A stretch of DNA of 64,000 nucleotides, taken from contig OZ219987.1 in assembly GCA_964291365.2 (NCBI GenBank), positions 39,564 to 103,563 of the forward strand, read 5' to 3'. The notes beneath the pieces were generated by a model. The model was not told where the DNA came from and made no database searches. It worked only from the letters and a program-made list of their open reading frames with translations. Shown here in pieces: positions 22,207 through 34,900 of this stretch; the stretch's first letter is position 1; each line of letters begins with the position of its first letter. This DNA is from JBDWFY01 sp964291365. Lineage in GTDB: Bacteria > Pseudomonadota > Alphaproteobacteria > Rhizobiales > Stappiaceae. A program made the position numbers and the translations under genes.

Positions 22207-23265
22207 TCAGGAGTTTGATGCAGGGTGAGGGGAGTATTTGGAAATAAGAAGGACCCATTTATCTTGCACCTGGAAAAGATAGCTCAGTTTAAGTAATGGT
22301 CTTCTTTCTTTCAAAGTTGGAATCTTGGAATTTATGAGGAGTTCATCAATCGTATGTGCCAGGTCAGTCCTTCTCCACAGCTTGAGTATAAGACTTTGAT
22401 GGCTAGGCTCCCACACAGGTGCAGCATAGTAACAGTCACTGCAAATATGGTGGAACAAGTGACACATACAGCAGCAGCAGGATTTATTCTTTTCTATAAA
22501 TCATACCAATTTATTTGGAGGCACCTTCCAGATATCTTCAGTGTGTTTGTTCCAGGTACGGCTATGAGAAAGCCACACTCCTGGGTATTTGAAATGGTAA
22601 ATTTTCAATTGCTATGTTACTGATGTTGAATGGGACTAAGGGCTGTCTTGCAACTAATGAGTATGCACACGTATTTGCAGTTTGAGGCATTGAATTGGTG
22701 AGTTTTCCTGGATCCAATGCAGCTATGTAACAAATTTATATCCTGCTGAATATTGGTCTCGGAGGTCTATGATTGCACAAAGAAGGAGGAGATCATCAGT
22801 GTAGAGTAGCATATTGGAAAGCTGGACACTTAGTCTAGTGATTCCATCTATGAAGATCTAAAATATGGGTGGGCCAAGTAGCTATTGATCTCTGAGGCAC
22901 CCTAGAAATAACGGGTAAGGAAGTAGAGGAAGCACTGTTAACTCCAACAATTCTGTCTCATAAATAAGCTGCTATCTAAAAAGTTTATCCATAAGCAGTT
23001 TGTGAGGCACCACTCACCATCAAACACCTTTCTGTGGTTGAAAAAGACAGCACACACATCATTGGCAGCTTCCAGTAATCTGTATCACGCAATATTATTA
23101 TCAATAGCTATCAAGAGAGCCCCAATTGTGGATTTTTCTTTACTGAAACCCCACTGATTGTCAGAAATTGGGAAGTATTCCTGTAAATGTTTTAGAAGAC
23201 ACATTTGCATGCGTTTCTCCAGTAGTTTGCTGATAATCAGAAGAAGTAAAGAGGGCGATAGTATT
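22207..23265 (-). mobile_element. Decayed non-LTR retrotransposon (reverse transcriptase remnant)
   Basis: Read on the minus strand across several broken frames, the order of reverse-transcriptase landmarks is preserved: LLIISKLLEKRM, QWGFSKEKSTIGALL, NDVCAVFFNHRKVFD (from the usual AFFDLSKAFD motif), GVPQRSI (from GVPQGSI), MLLYTDDLLL (from the YADD active site) and a tail with CYYAAPVWEP. Stops and frameshifts separate these blocks, so it is inactive. The motif order is that of CR1/L2/Jockey-type LINEs; the exact clade is not decided. Its fragments are too degenerate for any open frame beyond 86 codons. Confidence 0.7.
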
Positions 23266-25057
23266 TTGTACTAGCTATGATGAAGCCATACTTCAAAGAA
23301 AAAACAGCTAGGTACAAAATTCTAGAAATCTCATACATCCTAGGGTGTATGAAAATACACTACAGCTGCATAGTAAAGTACAATGCTTGTGATGGGGGAA
23401 CCCTCCCCAATGTGTGGGATGTGGCATCATAGTACAAGTCAGCTCTACTATTACATGGATCATAGCTATTGATTTTACATCCACACTTTGGAATTGAGCT
23501 CATTCACGCCAGCTTCCATTCAGCTAGTAGTTTAATAATTAAGAGATTGAATCATTTTGTTATTATTGATGGTGTGCTGCTGCTACCAATTGATTTCAGC
23601 ATTCTCCCGATATACCATCAAGTCCACTGGACTTTGTGTTGTCACTACTAGCTAGACTGGGGCAGCCACTAACATGAGGGCCTATGAGTGAATGCTCAAC
23701 CTAGTAGCTATAGCTAGCATGGAACACAGTATTGCACAGCTAGTGAACTCACCAATATATAGGTTTCAGCTAATACCAGGCTGCACTGCTTAGCTATTAT
23801 CATTTGTCTACAATGCCTTTGCAGAGAGGAATTAAGCACCAAAATGTAAAGGGATAGCTATTATCCGAAGCACAGAGCCTACCAATCACTTTAGCTCAAG
23901 TAATTGAAACATGGCACTTCTCTTTTTCTTTGGGAGCTTCCCCCCTCCCCCCAAATGATTAGTGAACAGAAGAATTTCAAAGTCGATGACCAAAAAATTG
24001 CAGCAATTCAAGAACCAATGTAGACCATGAAATGAAGCCAGTAGACAATAATAATTATAGGTATGTGTATCATAAACACTATCTGTTTGGTTAGCTAAAA
24101 TGTATGCTAAATGTTATGACATAGTTTGTAACCATTGATTGTGCCTACTTAAATTTTGGTCATGCAGTGGTGTCAATTAACCCTTAATGCTTAATAAATG
24201 GCTGTTGAGGTGTACTTAGTCACTAAAAAGTTGATAAACCAGGTCCACACTGTGAAATTAACTTAGCAACCAGTTTATCATCTGTACCAACCAATTTTAA
24301 AGTTTAGTCTCGTATTTGCATTAACATAAATGAGAACCATGCTTAAAATGCCTTTGAGGTGTATCATTCATAATATGTGTTAGTAACCATGCAGTTTATC
24401 ATCCGTAACAACCTTAAATTTTGGTCTTGCATTCGCGTCAACCCCTAACACAAAGGAGAACCATGCTTAAAATGCCTGTTGAGGTAAACCATTGATAAAG
24501 TATCACCATGTGACATAACTTTGCAATCAGTTTTGCATTCGCGTCAATCCCTAACACAAATGAGAACCATGCTTAAAATACATGTTGAGGTGTAGTATAA
24601 ATATAAGTACCACTGTTGTATCACAGTGTGATGTACATCAACCTAACAGCCAAACAAACCAAAAACTAAACCAATAGAATAATATTATTGTCCTTGAAGT
24701 TTAATCAGTTTGGTCTTGCATTTGTGTGAATTCCTAATTGAGAATTAACCAGTGAATGTGGTATAATCTAAGAGTTAATTGACATGCAGCATAGCATATC
24801 ATATGTAGCTATTACTGTGACATAAATTTGGCAAGTTGGGCCCAATTATTCGCACGTAAATGGGAACTACAGTTACATTTTTGTGCCAGGTATCTTTATG
24901 CAAATTCATTGCATTCATTCACATATAATAATTGATTAAAGCCGGAGCCATAATCAGTTGTCATTTTTTCATAGATGATTGTGTGCAAAATTAATGCAAT
25001 TTTCATGAAAACCTTTTAGCTATCTTGCAGAAACATCCTCTGCATGAAATGTATCAG
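23266..25057. other. Noncoding repeat-bearing stretch
   Basis: It holds a 'catcctagggtgtatga' palindromic element near 23330 (relative of 63340) and the inverted tandem array at 24230-24600. No gene is seen. Confidence 0.5.
24230..24600. repeat. About three tandem units, inverted copies of 21510-21790
   Basis: Units read 'cagtttatcatctgta' ... 'gagaaccatgcttaaaatg' ... 'gttgaggt', the reverse complement of the array at 21510-21790. Unit length is about 120-140 bp, with partial degeneration of the outermost units. Confidence 0.65.
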
Positions 25058-25391
25058 TGAGACCAAGAGTGCATAAGAACTAAATAAAAAGAGGAAGAGT
25101 GTGTAACTTGAACTGGGCAGAATTTTTGAACCGTACTAAAAATAGAACATTCAGTCAAGAGTAGACTGAAAATACGCAAATCAAAGTGCAAAATCTATTC
25201 GTGGCATGCTCAAAACTCATTGCTTGATGCTTGGACATTCAATGTATACGTCATCATCACACTATGGTTTTGCACATGACCAGATGTTCTATTTTTAGTA
25301 TAGTTCAAAAATTCTGCCCTGTACACTAATGTCTATGGGAGTTACATGCTCTTCCTCTCCCTGCATATTAGTTCTTATGCGCTCTTGGTCA
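25058..25391. mobile_element. Fold-back element of about 334 bp
   Basis: Left end 'gtgagaccaagagtgcataa' pairs with right end 'ttatgcgctcttggtcac'. Further inside, 'gggcagaatttttgaac' pairs with 'gttcaaaaattctgccc' and 'aaaaatagaaca' with 'tgttctatttt'. The arms are about 100 bp each. No coding capacity, and no clear target duplication at the flanks. Confidence 0.7.
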
Positions 25392-27737
25392 CGGAGACGT
25401 AAACAGCTAAAGCATTGGAGAATTTAAAGACTTTTATCTTGTTGTATAGTTATGTGCACACTAAACATAATATAGACTCACTAGCTGTAACAATCCTGAG
25501 TATGCATAATCATAATATATTTGTTGCAACACTATAATAAACCATTATAACATAACTTGATGAGGGTCTCGATTAGCTAAAATATAGTAATAATACTATA
25601 TTATTATAGTCGGTTAACGTAATTGTAGCAGGCTAAATGTATAGCCTGCAGTTTCATAGGTCTACATTAAACTACATTGATTAGTGTAATGGCAATAATA
25701 TACTCTATATTGGAGCAAATCTGACTATGACAAAACTCATGGATTGATTGTAGTGAGATGCATGACTGTGTAAGAAAACACTTGGAAAGCAAAGAGCCTG
25801 TTGCGGTTTTCTCTGTATACAGTGATTTGAACTGCCACTGTACAGTATTACGGTAGTTGTTATGATATTATGGTCTGATCATTTTGTTCAGTCAGTATAG
25901 CTAGCTATAACTACTGGCGGCTGATAGATACTCAGTGAATAACTTATGCACTACACTGATCGCCAGTACAGTATTATGAATGATTCACGGACTGGCATCA
26001 TTGTCAAAGTCCAACAGATAGCGATCTCTTCGAACATCGCATTTATTTTTAGGTCGTCAGGGGTTATTAGTCTATATTGATACTGCAATTGTGACACATA
26101 CTCGATTGACGACCATTACGTGTATGCGGACTTTTTGTAGTATACTTCCGGTTGGATCGCGTTCGCGTTTGCGTTCCTACAGGGCACTTTTTCAAGGCTG
26201 ACACACCCACTCTTGCTTTATGCTAAGCAAAAACACTGAAACTTGTTCTGTCTGTACAAATCTTCTTTCAGTTCTGAGTCAAAATTGTTAGTTTCATTGC
26301 TGCTCTGCCTGCCATCGACTGTTTTGCCTGTTATTCTGACTTATTCATCGTTGCTTCTTCAACTCCGCCATGTTTCACGAACTAGTTTACCGTTAATTAA
26401 TGGGCGTGGCATAACATTTTCGCGCGGAATGTCACACTACCTCGGGCCCCCTCACCTTCAAAATACTTCCGCCGCCTATGACCCCATGTCTAGACAGTAG
26501 CTGGAAGCTGACACACTGAAGAAATACTATAGTACAAATTTGCTTCTGTTCTTGGCTATATCTAGCTGTTTTCTTTTCAATGAGTGCTTCTTGGAATGAG
26601 AAACACTGAAGTGACACTGAAATTAATGCTAGTACTAGACATCAACTGAACTGAGCTAGCTAAGGATTGAGAATCGTTTAAGAATGACGTCACAATGACA
26701 GTATAAAATAATTGGCATGCACATGAGACTACATGAATATGTTGTAGAAGGTGTGGCATTAATGAATATAGATACAATCAGTAATGCTGGACACACCCAC
26801 AGGTAGAGCTCTATGATAGCTAACTCAATCGTCATGAGTGTACTATGACTTGCCACTACTTGGGGTAGTATAGACACTATCAGCAACAGTTCAAACAAAA
26901 CTGAGTATAACTTGCATAGAACTAAACCAAAACTTGGAATTATCTCCGACTGGATAAAGAGGTCAGTGTTTTTATAAAAATTAGTAGCTACAGAGATAGA
27001 ATAATGATACTAGCTACCTAGGGAATCATAAGCAATGTACGTGTCTAGGCAAAATACTTAGATTAGAGACATGATTTGTGGGGGGTGGAGGAGGGGATCA
27101 ACTGGGGTTACCAGCCAGTTAGGTCCACCTAAGTTAGGTAAGAGTGAAACCGCACCACAAATTGGTGAGACCCTTGAAAGAGTTTGTGAGTTGTTAGGGA
27201 GATATTTTATCAAAAGTTAGCAGTGTGACCCAAACAATCCTTCCAAACAATCAATGACATGTCATAGATTATCCTAGAAGTGTCTATACATACCAATATT
27301 AATAAGCTTACATAGCTACACACAAATGTATTAAACTTTCCTGTATCAACTGCAGCAGATGGTACGGAACGAAGGGTTCAAGTTAGTCTTCTTAGGTGTT
27401 TCCAGTCCATCCTCCCCCTCCACTGTCCGAGGCTATGATGGCAACCACTGAAAGTATTGTGTTGTCAAAAATGCCATGTCTCCATGTTTCCAACTGTCAT
27501 AGATAATTTTATCGATTTAGCTAAATGTTCAGTAGGCCCATATCAATTATTTTAAGGCTACCGGTAGGCAGCCATAGGTGGTCTGTGCCAGGCTAGCTCA
27601 TAAAAATGCTGGTAAGTATAATCTATTTATTGACTTGCGTGGGTGGATCAAAGGTGCCACCCGTCCGGTACACGTAGAGAGTGCTCAATATGGCCAATAT
27701 CGAACGTTCAATATTGGCCCAGACTTGGCTTACATGA
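25392..27737. other. No gene recognised
   Basis: About 2.3 kb. The short plus frame at 26243-26500 has no recognisable domain and an unremarkable start. The stretch near 26090-26460 contains more CG dinucleotides ('gatcgcgttcgcgtttgcg', 'cgcgcgg') than its surroundings and could be a promoter or an untranslated exon, but nothing proves it. Confidence 0.4.
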
Positions 27738-28910
27738 CCCTACTTAGAAATAGCGTGCTATTTCTGCTATTATGCTATTTCTTTCCCTAACCCCTACCTA
27801 GAAATAGCGTGCTATTTCTGCTATTATGCTATTTCTTCACCTAGCCCCTGCCTATTAATAGCATGCTACTTCTGCTATTATGCCATTTCATCACATAACC
27901 TACTTAGAAATTGCGTGCTATTTTTGCTATTATGCTATTTCATCACATAACCTACTTAGAAATTGTGTGCTATTTCTGCTATTATGCTATTTCATCACAT
28001 AATCCCTACTTAGAAATAGCATGCTATTTCTGCTATTATGCAATTTCTTCCCCTAACCCCTACCTTGAAATAGCATGCTATTTCTGCTATTATGCTATTT
28101 TATCACTTAACCCCTACCTAGAAATAGCGTGCTATTTCTGCTACTATGCTATTTCTTCCCCTAACCCCTACCTTGAAATAGCGTGCTATTTCTGCCATTA
28201 TGCTATTTCATCACCTAACCCCTCCCTAGAAATAGCGTGCTATTTCTGCTATTATGCTATTTCTTCCTCTAACCCCTACGTAGAAGTAGCGTGCTATTTC
28301 CGCTATTATGCTATTTCTTCCCATAATCCCTACCTTGAAATAGTGTGCTATTTCTGCTATTATGCTATTTCATCACCTACCCCCTACCTAGAAATAGCGT
28401 GCTATTTCTGCTATTATGTTATTTCTTCACCTAGCCCCTGCCTATTAATAGCGTGCTATTTCTGCTATTATGCTATTTCATCACATAACCCCTACTTAGA
28501 AATAGCATGCTATTTCTGCTATCATGCTATTTTTTCCCCTAACCCATACCTAGAAATCACGTGCTATTAATTTTCTGCTATTATGCTATTTCTTCACCTA
28601 GCCCCTGCCTGTTAATAGCATGCTATTATGCTATTTCATCACATAACACCTACCTAGAAATAGTGTGCTATTTCTGCTATTATGCTATTTCATCACCTAA
28701 CCCCTGCCTAACCTCTACCTAGAAATAGCGTGCTACTTCTATTATGCTATTTTCCCCCCTAATCCCTACCTAGAAATAGTGTGCTATTTTTGCTATTATG
28801 CTATTTCATCACCTAGCCCCTGCCTATTAATAGCGTGCTATTTCTGCTATTATGCTATTACATCACCCAATCCCTACCTATGTAGAAATAGCGTGCTATT
28901 TCTGCTGTTA
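27738..28910. repeat. 54-bp minisatellite array, first segment (about 21 units)
   Basis: The unit is about 54 bp, built around 'aaatagcgtgctatttctgc' followed by 'tattatgctatttc' and a C-rich 'ctaacccctaccta' spacer. Part of each unit is palindromic ('gaaatagc.tgctatttc'). Because 54 is a multiple of three, one frame stays open for 219 codons with an 18-residue repeat (CYFCYYAISSPNPYLEIA); this is most simply a by-product of unit length. The array resumes after inserted DNA at 29794 and again at 30407. Confidence 0.9.
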
Positions 28911-29793
28911 GGCCAGACCAAAGTAATTTGTTGTTGCTTGGATTCAATCTTTGCCTTCCTTTTAAAGAAATGTATATGCGCATGCGCAGTGTCGACCCCT
29001 TACCAAATAACGTGAAACTGACATTTACCACATGCTGTTGTACAGGACAAGATGGCTGGACACTAATACCAAGCGGTTGCTTATCTATTAACGACTCTAT
29101 CTTCTTTCACTCAATTTCTTGCTCACCAAACTTTTTATGTGCAGTAAGTCAGTAAGGCCAGACCAAATTAATTGTCTGTTTCACGGATCCGGCGGGTCTA
29201 TATTCCTAGCTTTTGAAAAAAAAATATTAATTGGATAGGCGTGGCCTTACCAGCAACTCGACAGTGGTATCTAAGAATTACCACTGTTGTTCCTTGTGAA
29301 CATTGCATGGAAGCAGCTTTAATGAGCCGATGATAGCAGCTAACCGTGCGTTGTTGAAAGAAGGTGCTCAAAATTGTAGTTTCTACAACTTCTGTCACAG
29401 TTCGCTTCGTCGATCCGAGGTCAAAGGTTGAACTTAATTAATTTTTTATTATTTTTCTACCTGCCTGCCGGGTCACTACTTCGGGGGAAAAAATCCGTGA
29501 AACAGAAAATCAATTTGGTCTGGCCTAACTTGTGATAGACTGTCAGCCAATAAGCATTAAATTTTCGGCTAGGGAATGATAATAGGGACCTGTTTCTCTT
29601 TGCATGAAAAGTGTAGTGCCAAATATACATGGGAAGTGCTTCCATCACTTGAGACAAAAATGCACTGTGTCTCGGTCTAATATTTCAATTATGGCTTGTA
29701 GCCACTCCCACTTAATTGCTTTTTTTTTTCGGTCGGTCAGTCCAATTTTTTGTTAAAAATATCCGAGCAACAACAAATTAATTTGGTCTGGCC
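28911..29793. mobile_element. Outer MITE (Harbinger-like, TTA target) inserted in the minisatellite
   Basis: Inverted ends 'ggccagaccaaagtaattt' and 'aaattaatttggtctggcc' are flanked by TTA on both sides (28908-28910 and 29794-29796). Removing the element and one TTA rebuilds a normal minisatellite unit ('tgctgttatgctatttc'). Ends starting GGCC and a 3-bp TWA target fit PIF/Harbinger elements. It holds a second, nested element at 29156-29525. I found no transposase. Confidence 0.85.
29156..29525. mobile_element. Inner MITE (Harbinger-like, TAA target) nested in 28911-29793
   Basis: Inverted ends 'ggccagaccaaattaattg' and 'caatttggtctggcc' continue inward as 'tctgtttcacgg' / 'ccgtgaaacaga'. 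It is flanked by TAA on both sides (29153-29155 and 29526-29528). The same terminal bases and target class as the outer element show that both belong to one family, with the inner one inserted later. Confidence 0.85.
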
Positions 29794-30570
29794 TTATGCT
29801 ATTTCATCACCTAGCCCCTACCTAGAAATAGTGTGCTATTTCTGCTATTATACTATTTCATTACCTAGCCCCTACCTAGAAAGAGCGTGCTATTTCAAGT
29901 CTAAATCATGCTACCATAAAGTCTGGTTAATAAGCACACATCCTTATTAAGCGCATACTTCCTTCCCGTTACTAAGTAATGTTTAATAAGCGTATGCGTT
30001 CAATAAAGACAATAGTAATATCGATCACTCGATCAAGAGTTGCCCGCACCAAGTATAACTAGTATTTGTTCTCTAACAAGTTTCTGATAGCTAGCTGCAT
30101 GAGAGCAAACATTGTGATCCCTACAGCATAATCCTGGGATCAGACTCTTGACCTCGACCGTTCGGAAGCGAGTCTCAGCGCGTAAGACATGCAGCTATTT
30201 TGCCAGTTTTCTAGCAGTGATGGCTTCCAATCATACTTTCATGAACTACAACAGTAGTGGTCTCCATACTCACGGACTTCAAACTTGCTGGCTTGGTTAG
30301 CTCGAGCGCTCGCTCGTGCCAACAGTGGGCGAAGCCAATTTTGCATTCTCTATTAAGCGCACACCACCTAATAGGCGCATATTTCCTTACTATTTCTAAT
30401 TGTGCCATGCTATTCGTGCTATTTCAATCCCCAACCCCTACCTAGTAATAGTGTGCTATTTCTACTATTAATAATTCATCCCCTAACCCTTACCTATAGA
30501 AATAGTGTGCTATTTCTGCTATTATGCTATTTCTTCCCCTCACCCCTACCTAGAAATAGCATGCTAAATA
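29794..30570. repeat. 54-bp minisatellite, continuation interrupted by a ~500-bp insert
   Basis: Minisatellite units occur at 29794-29898 and 30407-30570. Between them, about 29899-30406, is unrelated sequence whose two ends carry similar direct motifs ('cttattaagcgcatacttcctt' near 29945 and 'taataggcgcatatttcctt' near 30370), suggesting another inserted element. No gene lies in the insert. Confidence 0.7.
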
Positions 30571-30599
30571 GCACTGTGTCCTGACTGTTGTGGCTCTGC

Positions 30600-31145
30600 T
30601 ATAGCACGCTATTTCTGCTGCTTTAAAGTAGAAATAGCATAATAGCAGAAATAGCATAATAGCGTTGTTTCTAGACTTCCTTAAAGTAGAAATAGCATAA
30701 TAGCAGAAATAGCATAAATAGTACTGCGTCTAGACTTTATTAAAGTAGAAATAGCATAAAGCAGGAATAGCATAATAGCGCTGTTTCTAGACTTCCTTAA
30801 AGTAGAAATAGCATAAATAGTACTGCGTCTAGACTTTATTAAAGTAGAAATAGCATAATAGCAGAAATAGCATAATAGCGCTGTTTCTAGACTTCATTAA
30901 AGTAGAAATAGCATAAAAGCAGAAATAGCATAAATAGCGCTGAGTCTTGATTTAAATAGTGAAATAGCACAAGGAACAAATAGCTTACAATTTCTATGCT
31001 ATTATTGCCACATATTAGAAATAGCACTCTCTTGCTAATAGCAAAAATAGCACTTAACAATAGCATGACTGTTGTCAATGCTATCAGACAAAAATAGCAC
31101 TGTCTTGCTAATAGCAAAAATAGCATTTAATAATAGCATGTGCTA
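30600..31145. repeat. Related array in opposite orientation (about 58-bp unit)
   Basis: Units read 'aaagtagaaatagcataata' then 'gcagaaatagcataatagcg' and 'ctgtttctagacttcatt', about 58 bp, some shortened. The 'gaaatagcataatagcagaaatagca' core is the reverse complement of the first array's 'tgctatttctgctattatgctatttc'. The last 180 bp degenerate into 'aatagcaaaaatagca' repeats. The two arrays therefore form a kilobase-scale inverted repeat. Confidence 0.75.
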
Positions 31146-31913
31146 TAGCCAATTCTGCACCTTGATGCATATTAAACTAGCTAGCTAGACGTTCTTGCTG
31201 CATGGCTGTCTATGTCAGGGAGCATCTGTAGTCACTATTCGCCTTACTATTGTTCAAAATAACTCATGGTTAGATCGTTTGGCACAAAAATAAGCTTTAA
31301 AAGCGTCGGATCAGTGTCACTAGTATAGTACTGGTTGGAGCCAAGGTAGCCATAGCGGTCCAAGTCAGAGAACGTCACAATAAGCCAGTTAATGCGTGCG
31401 CTTGGTCGTGCAGTACACGATTTACAGCACTCTGCGCACGTATTAACTATAACATATGAATTTGAGTTTGTGCCTCACATGTTATAGTGTAGTAAAACTC
31501 TCGTGAATAATGTATAATCAGGGAGCATTGTGAATCATTTCACGAATGCTGCCTACCTTAAGATGATTGTGGGTACTTCACTGAGTTCATTGATATTTCT
31601 GTGGATTGACCAAATTTGTACACGTAGCTGTATGCATCAAAAAACAGAATTGATCGACTCTGCACTAGCTAGCTATTTCCACGTACATGTTGCAAATTTA
31701 AATGTGTTTAAACCAAAATCACAAGAAAACTACCTGCAAGTAATTATTAATATTATCATCTTAAGGTGCGACATAGTCTAAGGCTTAAACTTTATCCATA
31801 CCTTGTAATACCTTATAGGGTCTCTGGTTACTCTTAGTATTGCTCACCATAAGAATCACTGTTAACTTTAACCAAGGAATCCATGGTTTTGCCTTCTGTC
31901 AAAATAAAAAGTT
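31146..31913. other. Upstream region of the large beta-helix/TM gene
   Basis: No gene recognised. The small plus frame 31530-31781 has no domain. Promoter elements for the gene at 31914 should lie here, but no TATA box is obvious. Confidence 0.4.
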
Positions 31914-34900
31914 ATGCAGAAAGTTGATGGTGTTTGGCTTATACTGTTCCTGCTTCTTGGGTATTTGGAGCTTCTATTATGCAAAGTGCATTACATCATA
32001 CCCTCTGAAGGCTACCCATGTAATGCAGGCTCCTGCCTGACCCTTTCACAGTTTGCTCACAACACTACTAACTATCTTGACTCCAACACAACACTGATCC
32101 TCACTGGAGGTAGACATATCCTTAACATAGAGGTATCCGTATCAAATATTAACAGTATTATGCAACAGTTCTCCATGTTATCAACAAACAATATGAGTAC
32201 TATTATCACTTGCAGTGAATCTGCCAATCTCAGTTTCACTAATATTGCATACGTACACATCCATAACCTGACATTTATTGGTTGTGGTAGCTGTGATTTT
32301 AATATGGTCAACCAACTGACCATTGAGCATTCAACTTTTCTGAATAGCAGTGGAACATCAATTAAAGTGAATGGAACTAATGCTAGCATTACTGAAATGT
32401 TCTTTGTCTCAAATACAATGGGTATACTTAAAAGCTCTAGAGACCTCATGTTCTTTAGATACTTGCAGATGATCTCAACTCTTGCCTACACACAATCTCT
32501 CTTCACAGTGAGAGTTGGAGGAGCAATAATCACAAGTCATAGCACCATTGCAATCAACAACTGTATGTTTGAAGAGAATAGTGCACATGTGGGTGGAGCC
32601 ATCTTCTCTGAACATGGAAGTAATGTTACTATCAGTAACTCAGAATTTTTCTCCAACCATGCTACGGGTTGTACCTATCAGTTTTGTACTGGAGGAGCTC
32701 TCCTTATCGATGGCTCTGGCATAGTCATAGTCCACAATAGCACTTTTAAAAACAATACATCTGACCAAGATGGTGGCATGGCTGCTCTGTTCGATGCTAA
32801 ACTTTTTATATCGCACAGCATTGTTAGTAATAACACGGCCACCAGGTATGGAGGAGCAATAGCCACTGTAAGTAGCTCCCTCGGGATTGATAATGGTCGT
32901 TTAGAATATAATTCTGCAGAGACAGGTGGAGGTGTAATTAGCTCCTATGAGAGTAACACTACCATTATTAATAACACCTATTTATACAACAGTGTACAAA
33001 CTGATGGAGGTGTGATATACACAAAGAGTAGCTGTAATATTGTGATAAACAATTGCACATTCATCAATAATTCTGCTACTGGTAATGGTGGAGTGCTTTA
33101 CATAGAGACAGAAAACTCGGTAACTGTTAGAGATAGCATCATCCATGACAACACAGCCAATTTTGGAGGATATATATTTGCCAGTGATGTTGCTAACATA
33201 TCAGTGAATAGGAGTACATTCATGAACAATGCAGCAGACACTCGTGGTGGGGTTATATACTTGATTAAGAACAGTAGCATAACGGTAAATGGCAGCACCT
33301 TTGCCCATAACAGAGCTGATATCGGAGGAGGAGTCATTTCAGTTAAAGAATTTGGAAGCTTTGCTGCTATCACTGCTTGCAATTTCAGTGATAATATGGT
33401 AAATATTTATGGTGGAGTTGCAGACATAACTGATGGAGGTGGCATACTTGTTAATGACAGTATATTCCATAACAATACAGCAGGCGATGATGGATCCGGA
33501 GGAGTATTTAATGGCTACTCTATGAGTAACATTAAAATTTACAGAAGCATTTTCACCCACAACAGAGCTAAGATAGCAGGAGGAGCAGTGTCCATAAGGC
33601 AAGGTGGAAAGCTCTTTGCTATGAACTGTATGTTTCATAACCACAGCGGCGTTGATTTAGGAGCAGTGATTCATGCATTTCAAGGAACGGATACCATTAT
33701 TCGTGACTGCTATTTTAGTCAAAATTCAGCACTTTTTGGGGGAGTATTAACCATGGTTAGCTATAATAATATGACAATTGATAACAGTGTGTTTTACAGT
33801 AATGCTGCTAAAATCGATGGAGGAGTCTTTTATCTGCGTACATGGTGTAGAGTTGTCATCAAGAATAATTGCTTATTCAACAACAATATTGCTAGCCACG
33901 ATGGTATAGTGCTAACTACTGACAACAGCTTTGTTACGATTGAAAGCACCACCTTCAGTGACAACATAGCTGGTCATGATGGAGGATGTTTATACGTGAA
34001 TGAAAACAGTGCTGTTGTATTAAATGGATCCAACCTCACCAGAAATTATGCTAGTAACTCTGGAGGGATTGTTTATGGACTAAGGAGCAGCAACATTACC
34101 GTTGACACTAGTAGAATTGATGGAAATGCAGCTCAAAATTCTGGAGGAGTGATTCATGCACAGCAAGACAGTAATGTTACAATTAATGCCAGTAATTTTA
34201 CTAATAACACTGCCGATTATGGTGGCGTACTACGTGTCTATGTCCTCTCCATTGCAAATATCACCAGTAGCATGTTTGCTGGAAACATGGCAAAAGTTGG
34301 AGGAGGAGCTATGGCAGTTTATGAAAGTAGCATTCTTTCTGTTTATGCTAGTGAATTCAACTATAACAAAGCGCTCTCGGGAGGAGTGATTTATGCATTT
34401 CAAAACACCTTTGAAGACAACAGATCAATTGCTACTTCAATAAACATAGTAGTTGTCACTGAATGTAATTTGTGGAACAATACTGCCAATTATGGTGGAG
34501 TACTGAATACTGAGCATTCAAGTGTAACCATAAAATCAACCTATGTTCATCAGAACAGGGCAATATACATTGGGGGAGGAATCTATGCAAGTGGTCTTAG
34601 TACCTTCAACATCGATACTTCAAACTTTACTAGCAATACGGCAGAGGACAACGCTGGAGTGATGGCATTAATTGGTGGCAGTATCGTAAATGTGACCAAT
34701 TCATTCTTTACAGGCAATGTAGCAACTAACAGAGGTGGAGTAGTCTACCTGTATCAATCCAACGCAAGTATCCTTAATGGTACATTCATTTCGTCACTTG
34801 CTGGCCAAAATGGAGGAGTTATATATGTCTTACTTCACAGTACAATCAGAATCGATAACAGTTCTTTGACTAATAACACAGCAAATAAACTTGGAGGAGT

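Noticed and set aside
26243..26500. 85-codon plus-strand frame in CG-richer sequence
   Set aside because: No domain, no supported splice extension; the base composition alone could suggest a promoter but does not show a gene.
27911..28570. 219-codon open frame with a regular 18-residue repeat
   Set aside because: It is produced by a 54-bp noncoding-looking minisatellite whose unit length is a multiple of three. There is no signal, no flanking exon, and the frame is broken in several units.
27738..28910. Regularly spaced repeats resembling a CRISPR array
   Set aside because: Spacers are not unique: the whole 54-bp unit repeats. The surrounding DNA is animal nuclear sequence with introns, and no cas genes are present.
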